Source of the DNA: a virus
Direction: 5' to 3' (one strand)
IMG/VR virus record: IMGVR_UViG_3300025070_000108
Location: 1 to 36,411 of that record
DNA: 36,411 nucleotides
The notes below the pieces were generated by a model, which searched no databases, was not told the origin of the DNA, and saw nothing but the letters and a program-made list of their open reading frames with translations. Shown in pieces: positions 15,030-24,035 of the stretch (positions are counted from its first letter, which is position 1; each line of letters starts with the position of its first letter). A program made the translations under genes and the position numbers.

Positions 15030-15235
15030 TGACTACTGTATTTCTATTAGTAATTTATTTAGGTGATGCTGTGCAACAAAGTGATATGCATTTTCGTGAT
15101 ATTAATAGATGTAAATATTTTGCTACTAGAATAAGTAAACAACCTGCTGTACCAGGTACTAAAAAAAGATATACTGGTATATGTAAACCTGTTACAATAG
15201 ATACAACTAAACCTAATGTAAGGATGTATCAATGA
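15029..15235 (+). CDS. small exported or membrane-anchored protein
   Basis: A 68-aa protein with a short hydrophobic N-terminus (TTVFLLVIYLG), a middle with RCKYFATRISKQP and a second cysteine in YTGICKPV. The two cysteines could form a disulphide in the periplasm. It starts on the last base of the holin stop and overlaps the next start, so it is translationally coupled in the lysis-proximal operon. A spanin-like role is possible but unsupported by any motif. Confidence 0.55.
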   Translation: MTTVFLLVIYLGDAVQQSDMHFRDINRCKYFATRISKQPAVPGTKKRYTGICKPVTIDTTKPNVRMYQ

Positions 15236-15387
15236 GATGTTGGAATTGTGATACAGAATTAATATGGGGAGGTGACCATGACTGTGATGAAGATACAGAA
15301 GATTATGCTATTGAAACAAACATGTCTTGTCCTAACTGTAGGACTTTTTATTTAATTTATACACCAAAACAAAAGGAAGAAAAATAA
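15232..15387 (+). CDS. small zinc-ribbon protein
   Basis: A 51-aa protein (MRCWNCDTELIWGGDHDCDE...) with two CxxC knuckles, C3-x2-C6 and C33-x2-C36, the layout of a small zinc ribbon, plus an acidic loop between them. It overlaps its neighbours at both ends (ATGA and TAATG). Small zinc ribbons of this kind bind nucleic acid or protein; no specific role is known. Confidence 0.7.
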   Translation: MRCWNCDTELIWGGDHDCDEDTEDYAIETNMSCPNCRTFYLIYTPKQKEEK

Positions 15388-15437
15388 TGGAAATACTAGT
15401 ATGGTGCATTATCATAGGATTAATGCAGGTAATATAA
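15387..15437 (+). CDS. possible 16-aa hydrophobic peptide
   Basis: A tiny open frame (MEILVWCIIIGLMQVI) that starts in the preceding stop (TAATG) and ends one base before the glutaredoxin ATG. AAGGAAGA lies upstream. Almost every residue is hydrophobic. It may be a real membrane micropeptide or a translational bridge that couples the two neighbours. Confidence 0.3.
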   Translation: MEILVWCIIIGLMQVI

Positions 15438-15438
15438 G

Positions 15439-15660
15439 ATGGCTAAGTTTATTATATACACACAACATAGATGTAATTTTTGTAATCTAGCTAAAGATTT
15501 AATGAAAGAAAAAGAATGGGAGTATGAAGAAAGATTATTAGATACACCTGAAAAATTAAAAAAATTTAAACAATCAGGATATAAAACAGTACCTCAAATA
15601 TTTATGAAGGTAGGTGGGTACTCAGAGTTAAAAGAGTTTACTAAGTTATGGCAGAACTAA
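15439..15660 (+). CDS. glutaredoxin
   Basis: A 73-aa thiol-disulphide oxidoreductase of the thioredoxin fold. It has the active site C12-N-F-C15 in YTQHRCNFC, the cis-proline motif TVPQIF and a C-terminal GGYSELKEF that contacts glutathione in the family. A likely electron donor to the phage ribonucleotide reductase, as in many phages. It ends inside the start of the next gene (13-base overlap). Confidence 0.93.
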   Translation: MAKFIIYTQHRCNFCNLAKDLMKEKEWEYEERLLDTPEKLKKFKQSGYKTVPQIFMKVGGYSELKEFTKLWQN

Positions 15661-15902
15661 AAAAAACAACACCTTATAAGACTAAAGACTGGTATCTTAA
15701 ATGGGTATCTTCTATTATACTTATCATAGGTATACTGTTTACTGCTCAAAACATTTATCCTATTAATTTATTTATTAGTTCTTTTGGTTTATTAGGTTGG
15801 ACTATAGTAGGATTAATATGGAATGATAGAGCACTACTTATAGTAAATGGAATATCATTATCAATATATTTAAATGGAATAATAAATTACTATGTCACTT
15901 AA
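15648..15902 (+). CDS. small membrane protein with 2-3 helices
   Basis: An 84-aa protein. After a basic start (MAELKKTTPYKTKDWYLKW) come three hydrophobic stretches: SSIILIIGILFTAQNIY, SSFGLLGWTIVGLIW and LLIVNGISLSIYLNGII. The pattern resembles short membrane proteins I recall from alphaproteobacteria and their phages (DUF6552-like), but the match is from memory. It overlaps glutaredoxin and the terminase small subunit. Its role is unknown. Confidence 0.65.
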   Translation: MAELKKTTPYKTKDWYLKWVSSIILIIGILFTAQNIYPINLFISSFGLLGWTIVGLIWNDRALLIVNGISLSIYLNGIINYYVT

Positions 15903-16308
15903 TGATAAACAAGAAAAGTTTGCACAAGCATATTGCTTAAATAGAAATGCAACTGATGCAGCACGTACTGCTGGATACTCTAAAGAGTCTGCTTATAATC
16001 AAGGGTATCGTCTTCTTCAGAACGAAGAAGTACAGGAAAGAATAGCTGAGTTAGAAAAAGAATTAACTACGGATGTAGATGTTGTGTCTGAGATTGAAGC
16101 TCAATATACTGTAGCTAAAGCAAACAATAATGGGAACAGTGCGTTAAAAGCTTTAGAACTACTGTCAAGAATACGAGGAAATAAAAGCGATAAAGAAAAT
16201 ATAAATACTCCTGAACAGTTAGAGGAAAAGATTGTAGCTTCTTTAAAAATATTAGGAAAAGAAAAAGTAATAACATTATTAAAAAAGTGTGACTTTATCT
16301 TAGACTAA
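15892..16308 (+). CDS. terminase small subunit
   Basis: A 138-aa DNA-recognition subunit of the packaging motor. The N-terminal helix-turn-helix region is typical: LNDKQEKFAQAYCLNRNATD, then AARTAGYSKESAYNQGYRLLQ and NEEVQERIAELEKEL. The C-terminal part is helical (SALKALELLSRIRGNK), probably for oligomerisation. The large subunit is not adjacent and must lie outside the window. The start has no clear Shine-Dalgarno sequence and is probably coupled to the overlapping membrane protein. Its 3' end overlaps a convergent gene by 14 bases. Confidence 0.88.
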   Translation: MSLNDKQEKFAQAYCLNRNATDAARTAGYSKESAYNQGYRLLQNEEVQERIAELEKELTTDVDVVSEIEAQYTVAKANNNGNSALKALELLSRIRGNKSDKENINTPEQLEEKIVASLKILGKEKVITLLKKCDFILD

Positions 16309-16744
16309 ATACAATATATAAAACTACACCTACTGCTCCTAAAAAAAATATACAACAAGCACCTATAATAGTATTCTCTATCATACGTCTTTGTTTTCTT
16401 TTAGCTTCTGCTATAGCTTCTTTTTTCTTTAATCTTATACTTGCTTGTATTCTTATTACTTCATTCCAAGCATTAGGACCATGAGACAAATTAACAAAAT
16501 TACGTAAATCCCATTCCATCTGCTCTGCTTTTTTCTTTGCAGCAAATGTTTCCAAAGCTTCTTCTTCAACAGAGCCAAACGACCTACCTTTACTTTTCTT
16601 ATGACCATCTTTTACATCCTGTATAGCACCCATCCACCTGCCTAAATCTTTAGACATACTTTCTACATCACGACCAACAGAGAATCCTTTCTTAATTGCG
16701 TTAAATGCTGTGGTTGCTGCAGCAAGTGCAGTAATTGGGTCCAT
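16295..16744 (-). CDS. conserved phage protein with C-terminal membrane helix
   Basis: A 149-aa protein. It has an N-terminal small-residue helix (ITALAAATTAFNAIKKG), the block GRDVESMSKDLGRWMGAIQD, a charged helical middle (EEEALETFAAKKKAEQMEWD) and one C-terminal transmembrane helix (IIGACCIFFLGAVGVVLYIVF). From memory this architecture recurs in marine podoviruses and siphoviruses beside lysis or tail genes; function unknown. It is the last gene of the - strand transcript and converges with the terminase small subunit. Confidence 0.7.
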   Translation of the reverse strand: MDPITALAAATTAFNAIKKGFSVGRDVESMSKDLGRWMGAIQDVKDGHKKSKGRSFGSVEEEALETFAAKKKAEQMEWDLRNFVNLSHGPNAWNEVIRIQASIRLKKKEAIAEAKRKQRRMIENTIIGACCIFFLGAVGVVLYIVFSLR

Positions 16745-16819
16745 TTATTCCTCATTGTTTAAAATTTGTTCCATATAAAGCTCATAGAGTGCATGTAAAG
16801 TCCTTTTAGTTACAATCAT
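16745..16819 (-). CDS. possible 24-aa peptide
   Basis: A short open frame (MIVTKRTLHALYELYMEQIL...) that exactly fills the gap between the M15 peptidase and the next gene; its end carries the GAGG ribosome binding site of the 149-aa gene. Helical and amphipathic. No clear ribosome binding site of its own, so support is weak. Confidence 0.3.
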   Translation of the reverse strand: MIVTKRTLHALYELYMEQILNNEE

Positions 16820-16824
16820 ACCAG

Positions 16825-17217
16825 CTACTTATAAGACCAAACCCATGGTCTTGGTATGCCTTCTACGCCACTTTTGACTGTATCAAGGTGTATGAACCTA
16901 CTTTTATGGTCTCCATGCTGTTTAACACCTATACCTGTGAACCCCAGCTCTAATGCAAGGGTAAGAATAGCATGTGCTTTCTCACCAGAACATACAATGT
17001 CTACAGCTTTACCTAAAATGTGAGCAGATTTTTTTGAGCCACCTATTCTTTCATTATGTTCAGGTGTTCTATATCCAGAACTAATAACCATAGGTTGATT
17101 AAGCTTCTCTCTTAGAAGAATTAACTTATTCATAAACTCTTCCATCATTTTAACTTCACCAGTACCTTTACATCTTAGCTCATCTTCTGAAAAATACTTC
17201 CATCTTTTGTTGTTCAT
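16825..17217 (-). CDS. endolysin, M15 family peptidase
   Basis: A 130-aa zinc peptidase expected to cut peptide bonds in peptidoglycan at lysis. The family motif SAHILGKAVDI gives zinc ligands H66 and D73, and FIHLD gives H110. The conserved SSGYRTPEHNERIGG segment (46-60) precedes them. It has no signal peptide, so it should depend on the holin at 14622 for release. It overlaps the start of its upstream neighbour by one base. Length and motifs fit the short Peptidase_M15_3 type. Confidence 0.92.
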   Translation of the reverse strand: MNNKRWKYFSEDELRCKGTGEVKMMEEFMNKLILLREKLNQPMVISSGYRTPEHNERIGGSKKSAHILGKAVDIVCSGEKAHAILTLALELGFTGIGVKQHGDHKSRFIHLDTVKSGVEGIPRPWVWSYK

Positions 17218-18305
17218 TAAATTATTACCTTTCCCATTCCTCTTAAAGCTGCACCTGCACCTTTACCTTTAGATTTTGTATTCATTCTAATTTCTGTATA
17301 ATCAGAAGCATTACTACCAGTTGCTTTATTAGCAACTTTTATATTTTTATTTTTAGTACCAAGTATTTCTGCATATCTTTCAGCAGCTTTAGGTCCATCT
17401 ACTAATTTACCACGTAAAGATTTACGCATATATTTACGTGCTCTTTCCATAGCTCTATCTCTACCTGGACCTTCTTTCATTTGATTGGCTGCTCTAAAAG
17501 AACGCTTTAATCTTTCTTGCTTTCTTCTTTCTTCATTAGAAAGTTTTCTAGGAGTAGCTTTTCCTTTTACTGTTAAACCTCTACCTGTAGTTTTTCTTTT
17601 AGCATCTGCTGCTTTTGTAGTGCTCTCTCCTTTTTTTACTTTAAAGATATTAGTAGTAGGTCTTTTAGGATTAACTTTTGCTCTTAACTTTCTATTAATT
17701 TCTTGAGTAGTTTTTTTCTTACCACCCATATCTATAGTCTTAGACATTTTTTTAGCTGGCTTATTATCTCTACCAGCACCTAATACTAATTTAGTTTTTT
17801 TAGCTTTAACATTATCAGTATTAGTATAATCAGACCTTTTACCTAATCCTTTTAGTCCAGCTCCAGCTCTAATCTTATTTGCATCTACAATATCTGGATT
17901 AAGTTCTCTTATTTCTTTAATACTTTTGCCAGTTAATTTAGATATTTGAGTTAAAGTATCATTAGGATTTATTTTAAATTCTCCTGTTGTTTTTGGATAT
18001 GATAATTTCTTTTTATTTTGTTGTTGAGATGATTTCTTTTCATTTTGTTGTTGATAAGTATTCACTTTGGTTTCTCCTTGTTTGTTTTTTGATGAGCCTT
18101 CTTTAGCCATAATAGTTTTTCTTATATTCTTTCCTGTTACAATTTCTTTAACAGGTTTTAAATTCTCTCCTACTTTTTTAGTAATTAGTCCAGAACCTTT
18201 AGTTAATCCTTCTTCATTAGTTAATCCTTCTCCTTTACCACGTTTTCTTCCTACAAGAGTTTTAACTTTCATAGCTCTAGGAGGTTTAACTTTTTTAATT
18301 GCCAT
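17217..18305 (-). CDS. very basic protein with LysM-like domain
   Basis: A 362-aa protein dominated by lysine and arginine. The first 100 residues are low-complexity (GLTNEEGLTKGSGLI; later QQNEKKSSQQQNKKK). Residues about 105-155 look like a LysM peptidoglycan-binding module: FKINPNDTLTQISKLTG, then KEIRELNPDIVDANKI. The rest is basic and probably disordered (GRGLTVKGKATPRKLSNEER). Its place between endolysin and a membrane coiled-coil protein suggests a cell-wall-directed virion or lysis role. A DNA-binding virion protein is an alternative given the charge. No enzyme domain is seen. Confidence 0.65.
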   Translation of the reverse strand: MAIKKVKPPRAMKVKTLVGRKRGKGEGLTNEEGLTKGSGLITKKVGENLKPVKEIVTGKNIRKTIMAKEGSSKNKQGETKVNTYQQQNEKKSSQQQNKKKLSYPKTTGEFKINPNDTLTQISKLTGKSIKEIRELNPDIVDANKIRAGAGLKGLGKRSDYTNTDNVKAKKTKLVLGAGRDNKPAKKMSKTIDMGGKKKTTQEINRKLRAKVNPKRPTTNIFKVKKGESTTKAADAKRKTTGRGLTVKGKATPRKLSNEERRKQERLKRSFRAANQMKEGPGRDRAMERARKYMRKSLRGKLVDGPKAAERYAEILGTKNKNIKVANKATGSNASDYTEIRMNTKSKGKGAGAALRGMGKVII

Positions 18306-18546
18306 TAGATTGTCTCCTTATCATGTCATCTATTTTACCTTCAAGTCTATCAAATCTTTGAAGGAGTTGTTGTAAATCATCTTTAACATCTTCTTTAGTT
18401 GCATATGTTAAGGCTACATGTTCTCGTGCTGCATGTACCTCATCTTTGACTTTAGATATAGAAGCTGAAGTAGAACGTATCCACCACAAGAATCCACCAA
18501 TAGCCATAGTTAAGACAGCATTCCATATCATAGTCATATCCTGCAT
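18295..18546 (-). CDS. membrane-anchored coiled-coil protein (lysis-associated)
   Basis: An 83-aa protein with an N-terminal transmembrane helix (MIWNAVLTMAIGGFLWWI) and a long charged coiled coil (SKVKDEVHAAREHVALTY, then DDLQQLLQRFDRLEGKIDDM). This is the shape of an inner-membrane spanin or of small phage membrane proteins next to lysis genes, but no outer-membrane partner is seen. It overlaps the next gene by 11 bases and starts on the last base of the giant virion gene's stop. Confidence 0.6.
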   Translation of the reverse strand: MQDMTMIWNAVLTMAIGGFLWWIRSTSASISKVKDEVHAAREHVALTYATKEDVKDDLQQLLQRFDRLEGKIDDMIRRQSNGN

Positions 18547-21500
18547 TAATCTTTCTCCTTTGGTTTTAATTTACTTACATAACTATATTCAGAACCATTA
18601 ATACTGTTATATACTTCTTTTAATAATGGTCTTATTTGGTCAAATTCTTTAGGATAATTTTTTCCTCTTCTATTGTATCTTATTTTTCTTAATCTTGTAT
18701 CTATTTGTTTTGAGTTAGGTTGTAAGCCATCACTTACTTTATATTTAGAAGGTAACTTTAATATTTTTTTAAAATAAGTATTAAATTTTGAAGGGTCACT
18801 TTTATTAAGAGTAAGACTTCTAGTTATTTCTTCATTAGACATAATTCTTTTAGCTTTTATTAAACCAAAACTTAAATCATTGTATCCTTTTTTTTCTTCT
18901 AATAAAGCTTTTCTATATGCATCTACAATTCTATTTACATCTAAAGTTTCATCTGTAACTAACTCATCTAAAAATATTTTAGAACTATTTTGAATAGTTT
19001 TTAATGAATTAGCAAATTTAAAAGGCATAGACTCTAAAGGTTGTACATCAACTATAGGAATACCAACAGCTTTATATACTTCATCAACAGGTTTTTTACG
19101 AAATCCTCCTGCACTTCTCGATTCTCTTCTTTCTTCTCCTTCTATATCTTTATATTTAAAAAAAGTTTTACCTTCAGTTTTTTTTAAAACTTTTCTAAGT
19201 GAATTTATATCTCTACCTATTCCTGGTACAAGTACTTTACCAGCTTCTTTTAAATATGCTGTTGCTTTTGTTGATGCTTCTTGGTCTTCATAAGCATTTG
19301 AAAGAGGTCTACCAAATTCATCTCGTCCTTGAGATACATTTATTAAAGCTTTTAATACCATACTAGGACCAAGCTCTTCATATAATCTAACCATAGTTGT
19401 CTTCATAGTTTCACTTAATTTTTCTGAAAGACTTAAACCACCTTGTTCAAATGCTTGCATAATAATACTAAAGTTTTCTTGTAAAGGAGCAAAAGGATTA
19501 ATACGATTATAATCTAATGCTGAATATGTACCATCTTTTCTTTGTTTTCCTAATGGAACAAAAGCTGCACCTTTTTGATAATCAGCACGAGAAATATCTT
19601 TCATAGCTTGGTCTACTGTTACAGGATTTTCATATAGTTTACCATCTATTTTAATAGTATCACTACCATTTTCTTCATAACCTTCTCTTAATGTAAAGTA
19701 TGTTATAGCAGCAGGCATAGAAGAGTTTATACCAAAGGTTGCTATAATAGAACCTAATCTTTTAAGTCCTACCATATATTGAGCACCACCTCTAGTACCA
19801 CCACTTTCACTTTGTAATTGTATTCCTCGTTTAATATCATATAAAGCATCTTCTAATGTATTCCAAGTAGTTCGTACTTGTTCAGCTTTATAAGATAAGA
19901 AGTCAGCTACTGGAAATCTTCTAGTTGATTTTAAAAATCTAGATAACTCTCCATAGTTATCCATATGTCTAGCTACTACTTGTGAAGCATAGTCATCTAA
20001 ATAACTAACTGTAACTTTTTTGTATTTACCTTTTGCTACATCTAACTCATCACTATCAAAACCTCTTTTAATATCATCAGGACTAATAACATCTCCAACT
20101 TTTTTACCATTAAAATTAGCTATCTTGTCTTGACCAATTTTATATGTACCAAGTATTTCTGGGTCATCTAATAAAACTTCTCTATATTTATTTCTTTCAG
20201 CTACCCATGTGTAGACTTTCCAATAGTCATCCATTAACTGATATCTATCTAATAAATATTGTTGGCTTTTATCTAAAAAACCTTTAACACTTTTAACAGG
20301 ATTATCTTTTAATCCTTGTGTATTAGTTAAAGAATCCATAGTCCAAAGTCTAAGAGGATTATCAGCTGCTTCATTAAAAGCACTTCTTATATCAGCAGCT
20401 CTAGTACTTTGTCCTACTAATCCTAAATCTGTAAGCTTCATAAATAAACTATTAAATTTAGGGTCATCAAAACCTTTAAGAACTTTAAATACTTTATTAG
20501 CTTCTCTTACTGCTTCAGCACTAAGATTACCATTAGCTAAAGATTTAATACCTGCACCTGCAAAGTTTCTAGGATAAGCACTAAGACGTAAAGCAGTAAC
20601 AGCTAAACGACTATAAGCTTGAGCTCCTATTAAAAACCTCCATGCATTTCCTAAAAAACCATCTGCTTGTAAAGGTTTGACATCATTACCATTTTTAATT
20701 GCATCAGCAATAACTTCAGGAACATAAAGTTCTGTTGGTTTCTGTTGAAACTTAGGGTCTATTTCTCTAAGAGGTACATTTATTCCTTTAGTAAATTGAG
20801 GTAATCTAGTAGCATCTGTTAAAGATGCATATCCTTCAGGTGCAGCAACAGAAACATCTCCTTCTTTTCTAATAAACTTTACATTAGGAAATAAACTACT
20901 TTCCATAGTTTCAGGATTAATACTATTATTTAATATACGTTGTATATCTTTTTCCATTTTATAGTTTGCTACATTTTGTGCTAACTTATAATAAGTTTGT
21001 ACATAATTATCTTCTACATTCTGATACTCTCCCATTAAACTTCTTAAAGGAGAAGGAACTTTACCTCGTTTATAAAATGTATTTCTAATTTTTGCAGAAG
21101 GACTAGTAAAAATATCAGCATCTGGTTTAATATTATTAAAATCACCTTTATTACGTAAAAAAGAAACTTCTTCAGGAGAATATTTATCTAAAAAAGAATT
21201 AACTAATTCATCTAATGAATCTTCTTCAGATTTTACAAATTTAGCTTGAAAGTCTTGTACATTATTTATACCTTTAGACTTAACCTCTTTTGCATTTAAT
21301 ATTTCTGCAATACGTTTTGCATCTTTAGGTTTAGTTTCATCAAGTAAAATTATTTCTTTAAAATAAGGTTTTAAGTCTTGATAGTTTTTTATAGAATTTG
21401 AAAGTTTTGCTAACTCAGTATCATTATCTAAGTTACTTTTAAAATATTTTTTAGCTCTTGCAATACGTTCAGGATAAAACTTTTTAAGTGTTTTTCTCCA

Positions 21501-24035
21501 TCCTTTATCGTCAATTATTCTATATTGTCTATGAACATGTAAATCTATATTATCAACAGTTGTACCTTCTCCCATACTTTTTTTAAATGATGCTAATAAT
21601 GGAGTATTTTTTTCAATAAGTCCTTCTTTAATAGCTTTTTTTTGCAAGGTAGTTATATCTTTACGTAAATCTTCAATAGCTTTTATAACTCTAGGAGAAA
21701 TACTTTCAATAGGGTCAGCATTTAAATCATCAAAGTCAGCATTTCTTAATGTTTTATCTTTTCCTTTTACATAATCAAGACGACTATATTTTTTATCTCC
21801 ATCAGGAGATATGTATTTATTTTTACCACGAAATATTTGTGTTGTTATATGATTAACATAGTCTCTTTCTTTAGGAGTCATGTCTTTCCATTTTCTACCA
21901 TCACCTACTGTCTCTATTGTTTCACGAACAGCAGTATTAAAAACTTTTATTTTTCTTCTAATTTTAGGTTTTATTGTTTCTGTTAATCTATTAGCAACTT
22001 TTATAGCTTCAGATATTTCTTTAGGAAGACCTGCACTTTGTGTAAAATTTAATTTAATCTTATCTTTATTTATTTTAGGTCCAAAACTAAATAACTTTTT
22101 AAAAGTAAAATCTTTATTTGTTAAGTTTTCATTTCCAAGTAAATTAGCATCAACAGTATATCTTCTACGTGCTATAAAAATATCTGAATTTTTATCATCT
22201 ACATAAGTTTTCTTTTTTTTGTCCCAACTAACAGGCTTTACTTCTTCAAAATTATCTTCTAATAAAGCTTTAACTTGTTTACTATTAACACCAATTTCTT
22301 CTTTTGCAAGTACTGTATCTTGTTCAGTAATTTCTTCTGTAAAATCTTTAGACTTTTCACCAGGTTTTTTACTTTCACCTGTTCTAAGTGTCTTATCTCC
22401 TTTTGTAATAATTGTTTCACTTATTGGTTTGCCTTGTTTTCTTTTACCTACATTAACAACTAAATCACCACCTGCATTTACACTATCAGCCATTTTTTCT
22501 ATTTGTACTTTTGCTTGAGCAGGATTTAATTGTCCTAAAAAATTAGCTCCAAGTACTACATCAAAGTCTGCTTGTCCTACTTCAGAATCTAAAGCAAACT
22601 GTCCTTTAGGTGCATTTTCTTCAACTGGTGCTAAATCTTTAGCTTTTATTTCTGTATCTTTAGGTAATATTTTTTCTAAATATTTTTTTTCTGGTATTGC
22701 TTTATAATTTACTTTTATGTTTCTACCTCTTTTATCTTTTTGTAAAATACCTCCATCATCTATATCATTACCTAAGTCTGTTTGATTTGCTTTTTCTTTA
22801 TATTCTCCAGAACCTTCTGTTAAAATTTTTAATTTTTTACCATTTGTTTCAACTTTTTTTTGAGCTACTAATGCACTTAAAATATCTTGAGTATCTGTAT
22901 TTTTATTAGGAGCTGTAACTCCTTCTTTTTGTTGTTTAGCTAAAAAGTTTTCTTCATCAGTGTCAAATACATCTGCATCTTTTAATTTTATTTCTCGTGT
23001 ATATTCATCAGGATTAGCAAAAGCTTTCTCTACTCTTTTATTACGAAATAGTTTTTCACCTGCACGAGTAAAACCAACAGGAGCAGCTGTACCAAAACCA
23101 AGACCAAATGCTAATGCTATACCAGTATTATAAGGATTATACTCATACTCTTCATCTATCTTACCTTTATAATCTTGATACATAACATCATACAAACCAC
23201 TATAAGCTGGACCTATAACTGCACCAGTTTTAGCTTGTCGTTTAGCTACTTCTTTACCTGTCTGTTTACTTACTTCTGCTATCTGGTCTTTACTTAATTT
23301 ACGTCCACCTTCTTTAATAGTTTTATCTTTTAAATTCTTTTTTAACATTTCTTTAAAGCTATGTTTAGCTACAGCTGTTGCATACTTTCCTCCTAGTTGT
23401 TTAGCTAAGAGTAATGAACCACCTGATAATAATGTAGGTAAATCAGCAACAGACCAAAAAGCTCCCTTAAAGAATCCACGTAAAGTCCAATCAGAGTTTT
23501 CATATTTTTCAATAGAATCTACCCAAGCATTCTTTACATCTTCATCCATGTTATCTGCTTGAGCTGCTGTTAAACCTAAGTTAGTAAAGTTATTACCTAA
23601 TCTTGTATGTCTATTTAATAACCAAGATGCAACTTCTTTATCTGTACCTTCAAAGTCTTTACCTTTTTGATACTTATAAATAGTTTTTGCATTATTAATC
23701 CAACCTTTATCTTTTCTTAAATCATCTTCAGACCATGATTTATCTTTTTCACTAGGTTCATCTACAACAGGAGAAGAATCTACAGGAGGTTTAATATTAT
23801 ATGAGTTTAATATATTTTTTAAACTAGGAGAAATTTCTCCTGTGTTTTCTACTGGTATAGGTGTAGAACTAATAGAAGATGAAGGAACATTATTTAATAT
23901 TTTATCCATTTCTATTAAACTTTTTCCTACACTATTATTATTAATAGTTTTTAAACTAGGAGTAGAGTTATCTAAAAAATCTTTTTTAGTAATAAAATCA
24001 TTTATATTAAATAAAGATTGTTTATTTTCTGTCAA
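18546..24035 (-). CDS. giant internal virion protein with methyltransferase-like segment
   Basis: At 1829 aa this is the largest gene, in the position of the ejected internal core proteins (T7 gp16-like) of podoviruses. The N-terminal 100 residues are disordered. Residues about 440-600 resemble a class I methyltransferase: FDVVLGANFLGQLNPAQAKV (about 488-507), then ADSVNAGGDLVVNVGKRKQG, ending DIFIARRR; the SAM-binding loop is not convincing. A hydrophobic segment, SIIATFGINSSMPAAITYFTL (about 1425-1445), could cross a membrane. No lysozyme or transglycosylase motif was recognised. The start codon is TTG, directly after the previous stop, with AAGGA 8-12 bases upstream; the first in-frame ATG is at residue 43. 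Confidence 0.75.
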   Translation of the reverse strand: MTENKQSLFNINDFITKKDFLDNSTPSLKTINNNSVGKSLIEMDKILNNVPSSSISSTPIPVENTGEISPSLKNILNSYNIKPPVDSSPVVDEPSEKDKSWSEDDLRKDKGWINNAKTIYKYQKGKDFEGTDKEVASWLLNRHTRLGNNFTNLGLTAAQADNMDEDVKNAWVDSIEKYENSDWTLRGFFKGAFWSVADLPTLLSGGSLLLAKQLGGKYATAVAKHSFKEMLKKNLKDKTIKEGGRKLSKDQIAEVSKQTGKEVAKRQAKTGAVIGPAYSGLYDVMYQDYKGKIDEEYEYNPYNTGIALAFGLGFGTAAPVGFTRAGEKLFRNKRVEKAFANPDEYTREIKLKDADVFDTDEENFLAKQQKEGVTAPNKNTDTQDILSALVAQKKVETNGKKLKILTEGSGEYKEKANQTDLGNDIDDGGILQKDKRGRNIKVNYKAIPEKKYLEKILPKDTEIKAKDLAPVEENAPKGQFALDSEVGQADFDVVLGANFLGQLNPAQAKVQIEKMADSVNAGGDLVVNVGKRKQGKPISETIITKGDKTLRTGESKKPGEKSKDFTEEITEQDTVLAKEEIGVNSKQVKALLEDNFEEVKPVSWDKKKKTYVDDKNSDIFIARRRYTVDANLLGNENLTNKDFTFKKLFSFGPKINKDKIKLNFTQSAGLPKEISEAIKVANRLTETIKPKIRRKIKVFNTAVRETIETVGDGRKWKDMTPKERDYVNHITTQIFRGKNKYISPDGDKKYSRLDYVKGKDKTLRNADFDDLNADPIESISPRVIKAIEDLRKDITTLQKKAIKEGLIEKNTPLLASFKKSMGEGTTVDNIDLHVHRQYRIIDDKGWRKTLKKFYPERIARAKKYFKSNLDNDTELAKLSNSIKNYQDLKPYFKEIILLDETKPKDAKRIAEILNAKEVKSKGINNVQDFQAKFVKSEEDSLDELVNSFLDKYSPEEVSFLRNKGDFNNIKPDADIFTSPSAKIRNTFYKRGKVPSPLRSLMGEYQNVEDNYVQTYYKLAQNVANYKMEKDIQRILNNSINPETMESSLFPNVKFIRKEGDVSVAAPEGYASLTDATRLPQFTKGINVPLREIDPKFQQKPTELYVPEVIADAIKNGNDVKPLQADGFLGNAWRFLIGAQAYSRLAVTALRLSAYPRNFAGAGIKSLANGNLSAEAVREANKVFKVLKGFDDPKFNSLFMKLTDLGLVGQSTRAADIRSAFNEAADNPLRLWTMDSLTNTQGLKDNPVKSVKGFLDKSQQYLLDRYQLMDDYWKVYTWVAERNKYREVLLDDPEILGTYKIGQDKIANFNGKKVGDVISPDDIKRGFDSDELDVAKGKYKKVTVSYLDDYASQVVARHMDNYGELSRFLKSTRRFPVADFLSYKAEQVRTTWNTLEDALYDIKRGIQLQSESGGTRGGAQYMVGLKRLGSIIATFGINSSMPAAITYFTLREGYEENGSDTIKIDGKLYENPVTVDQAMKDISRADYQKGAAFVPLGKQRKDGTYSALDYNRINPFAPLQENFSIIMQAFEQGGLSLSEKLSETMKTTMVRLYEELGPSMVLKALINVSQGRDEFGRPLSNAYEDQEASTKATAYLKEAGKVLVPGIGRDINSLRKVLKKTEGKTFFKYKDIEGEERRESRSAGGFRKKPVDEVYKAVGIPIVDVQPLESMPFKFANSLKTIQNSSKIFLDELVTDETLDVNRIVDAYRKALLEEKKGYNDLSFGLIKAKRIMSNEEITRSLTLNKSDPSKFNTYFKKILKLPSKYKVSDGLQPNSKQIDTRLRKIRYNRRGKNYPKEFDQIRPLLKEVYNSINGSEYSYVSKLKPKEKD

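Noticed and set aside
22697-22909. Leucine/tyrosine-rich 70-aa + strand frame inside the giant virion gene
   Set aside because: It looks membrane-like only because it is the complement of lysine-rich codons. Several similar + strand frames under the - strand genes have the same cause.
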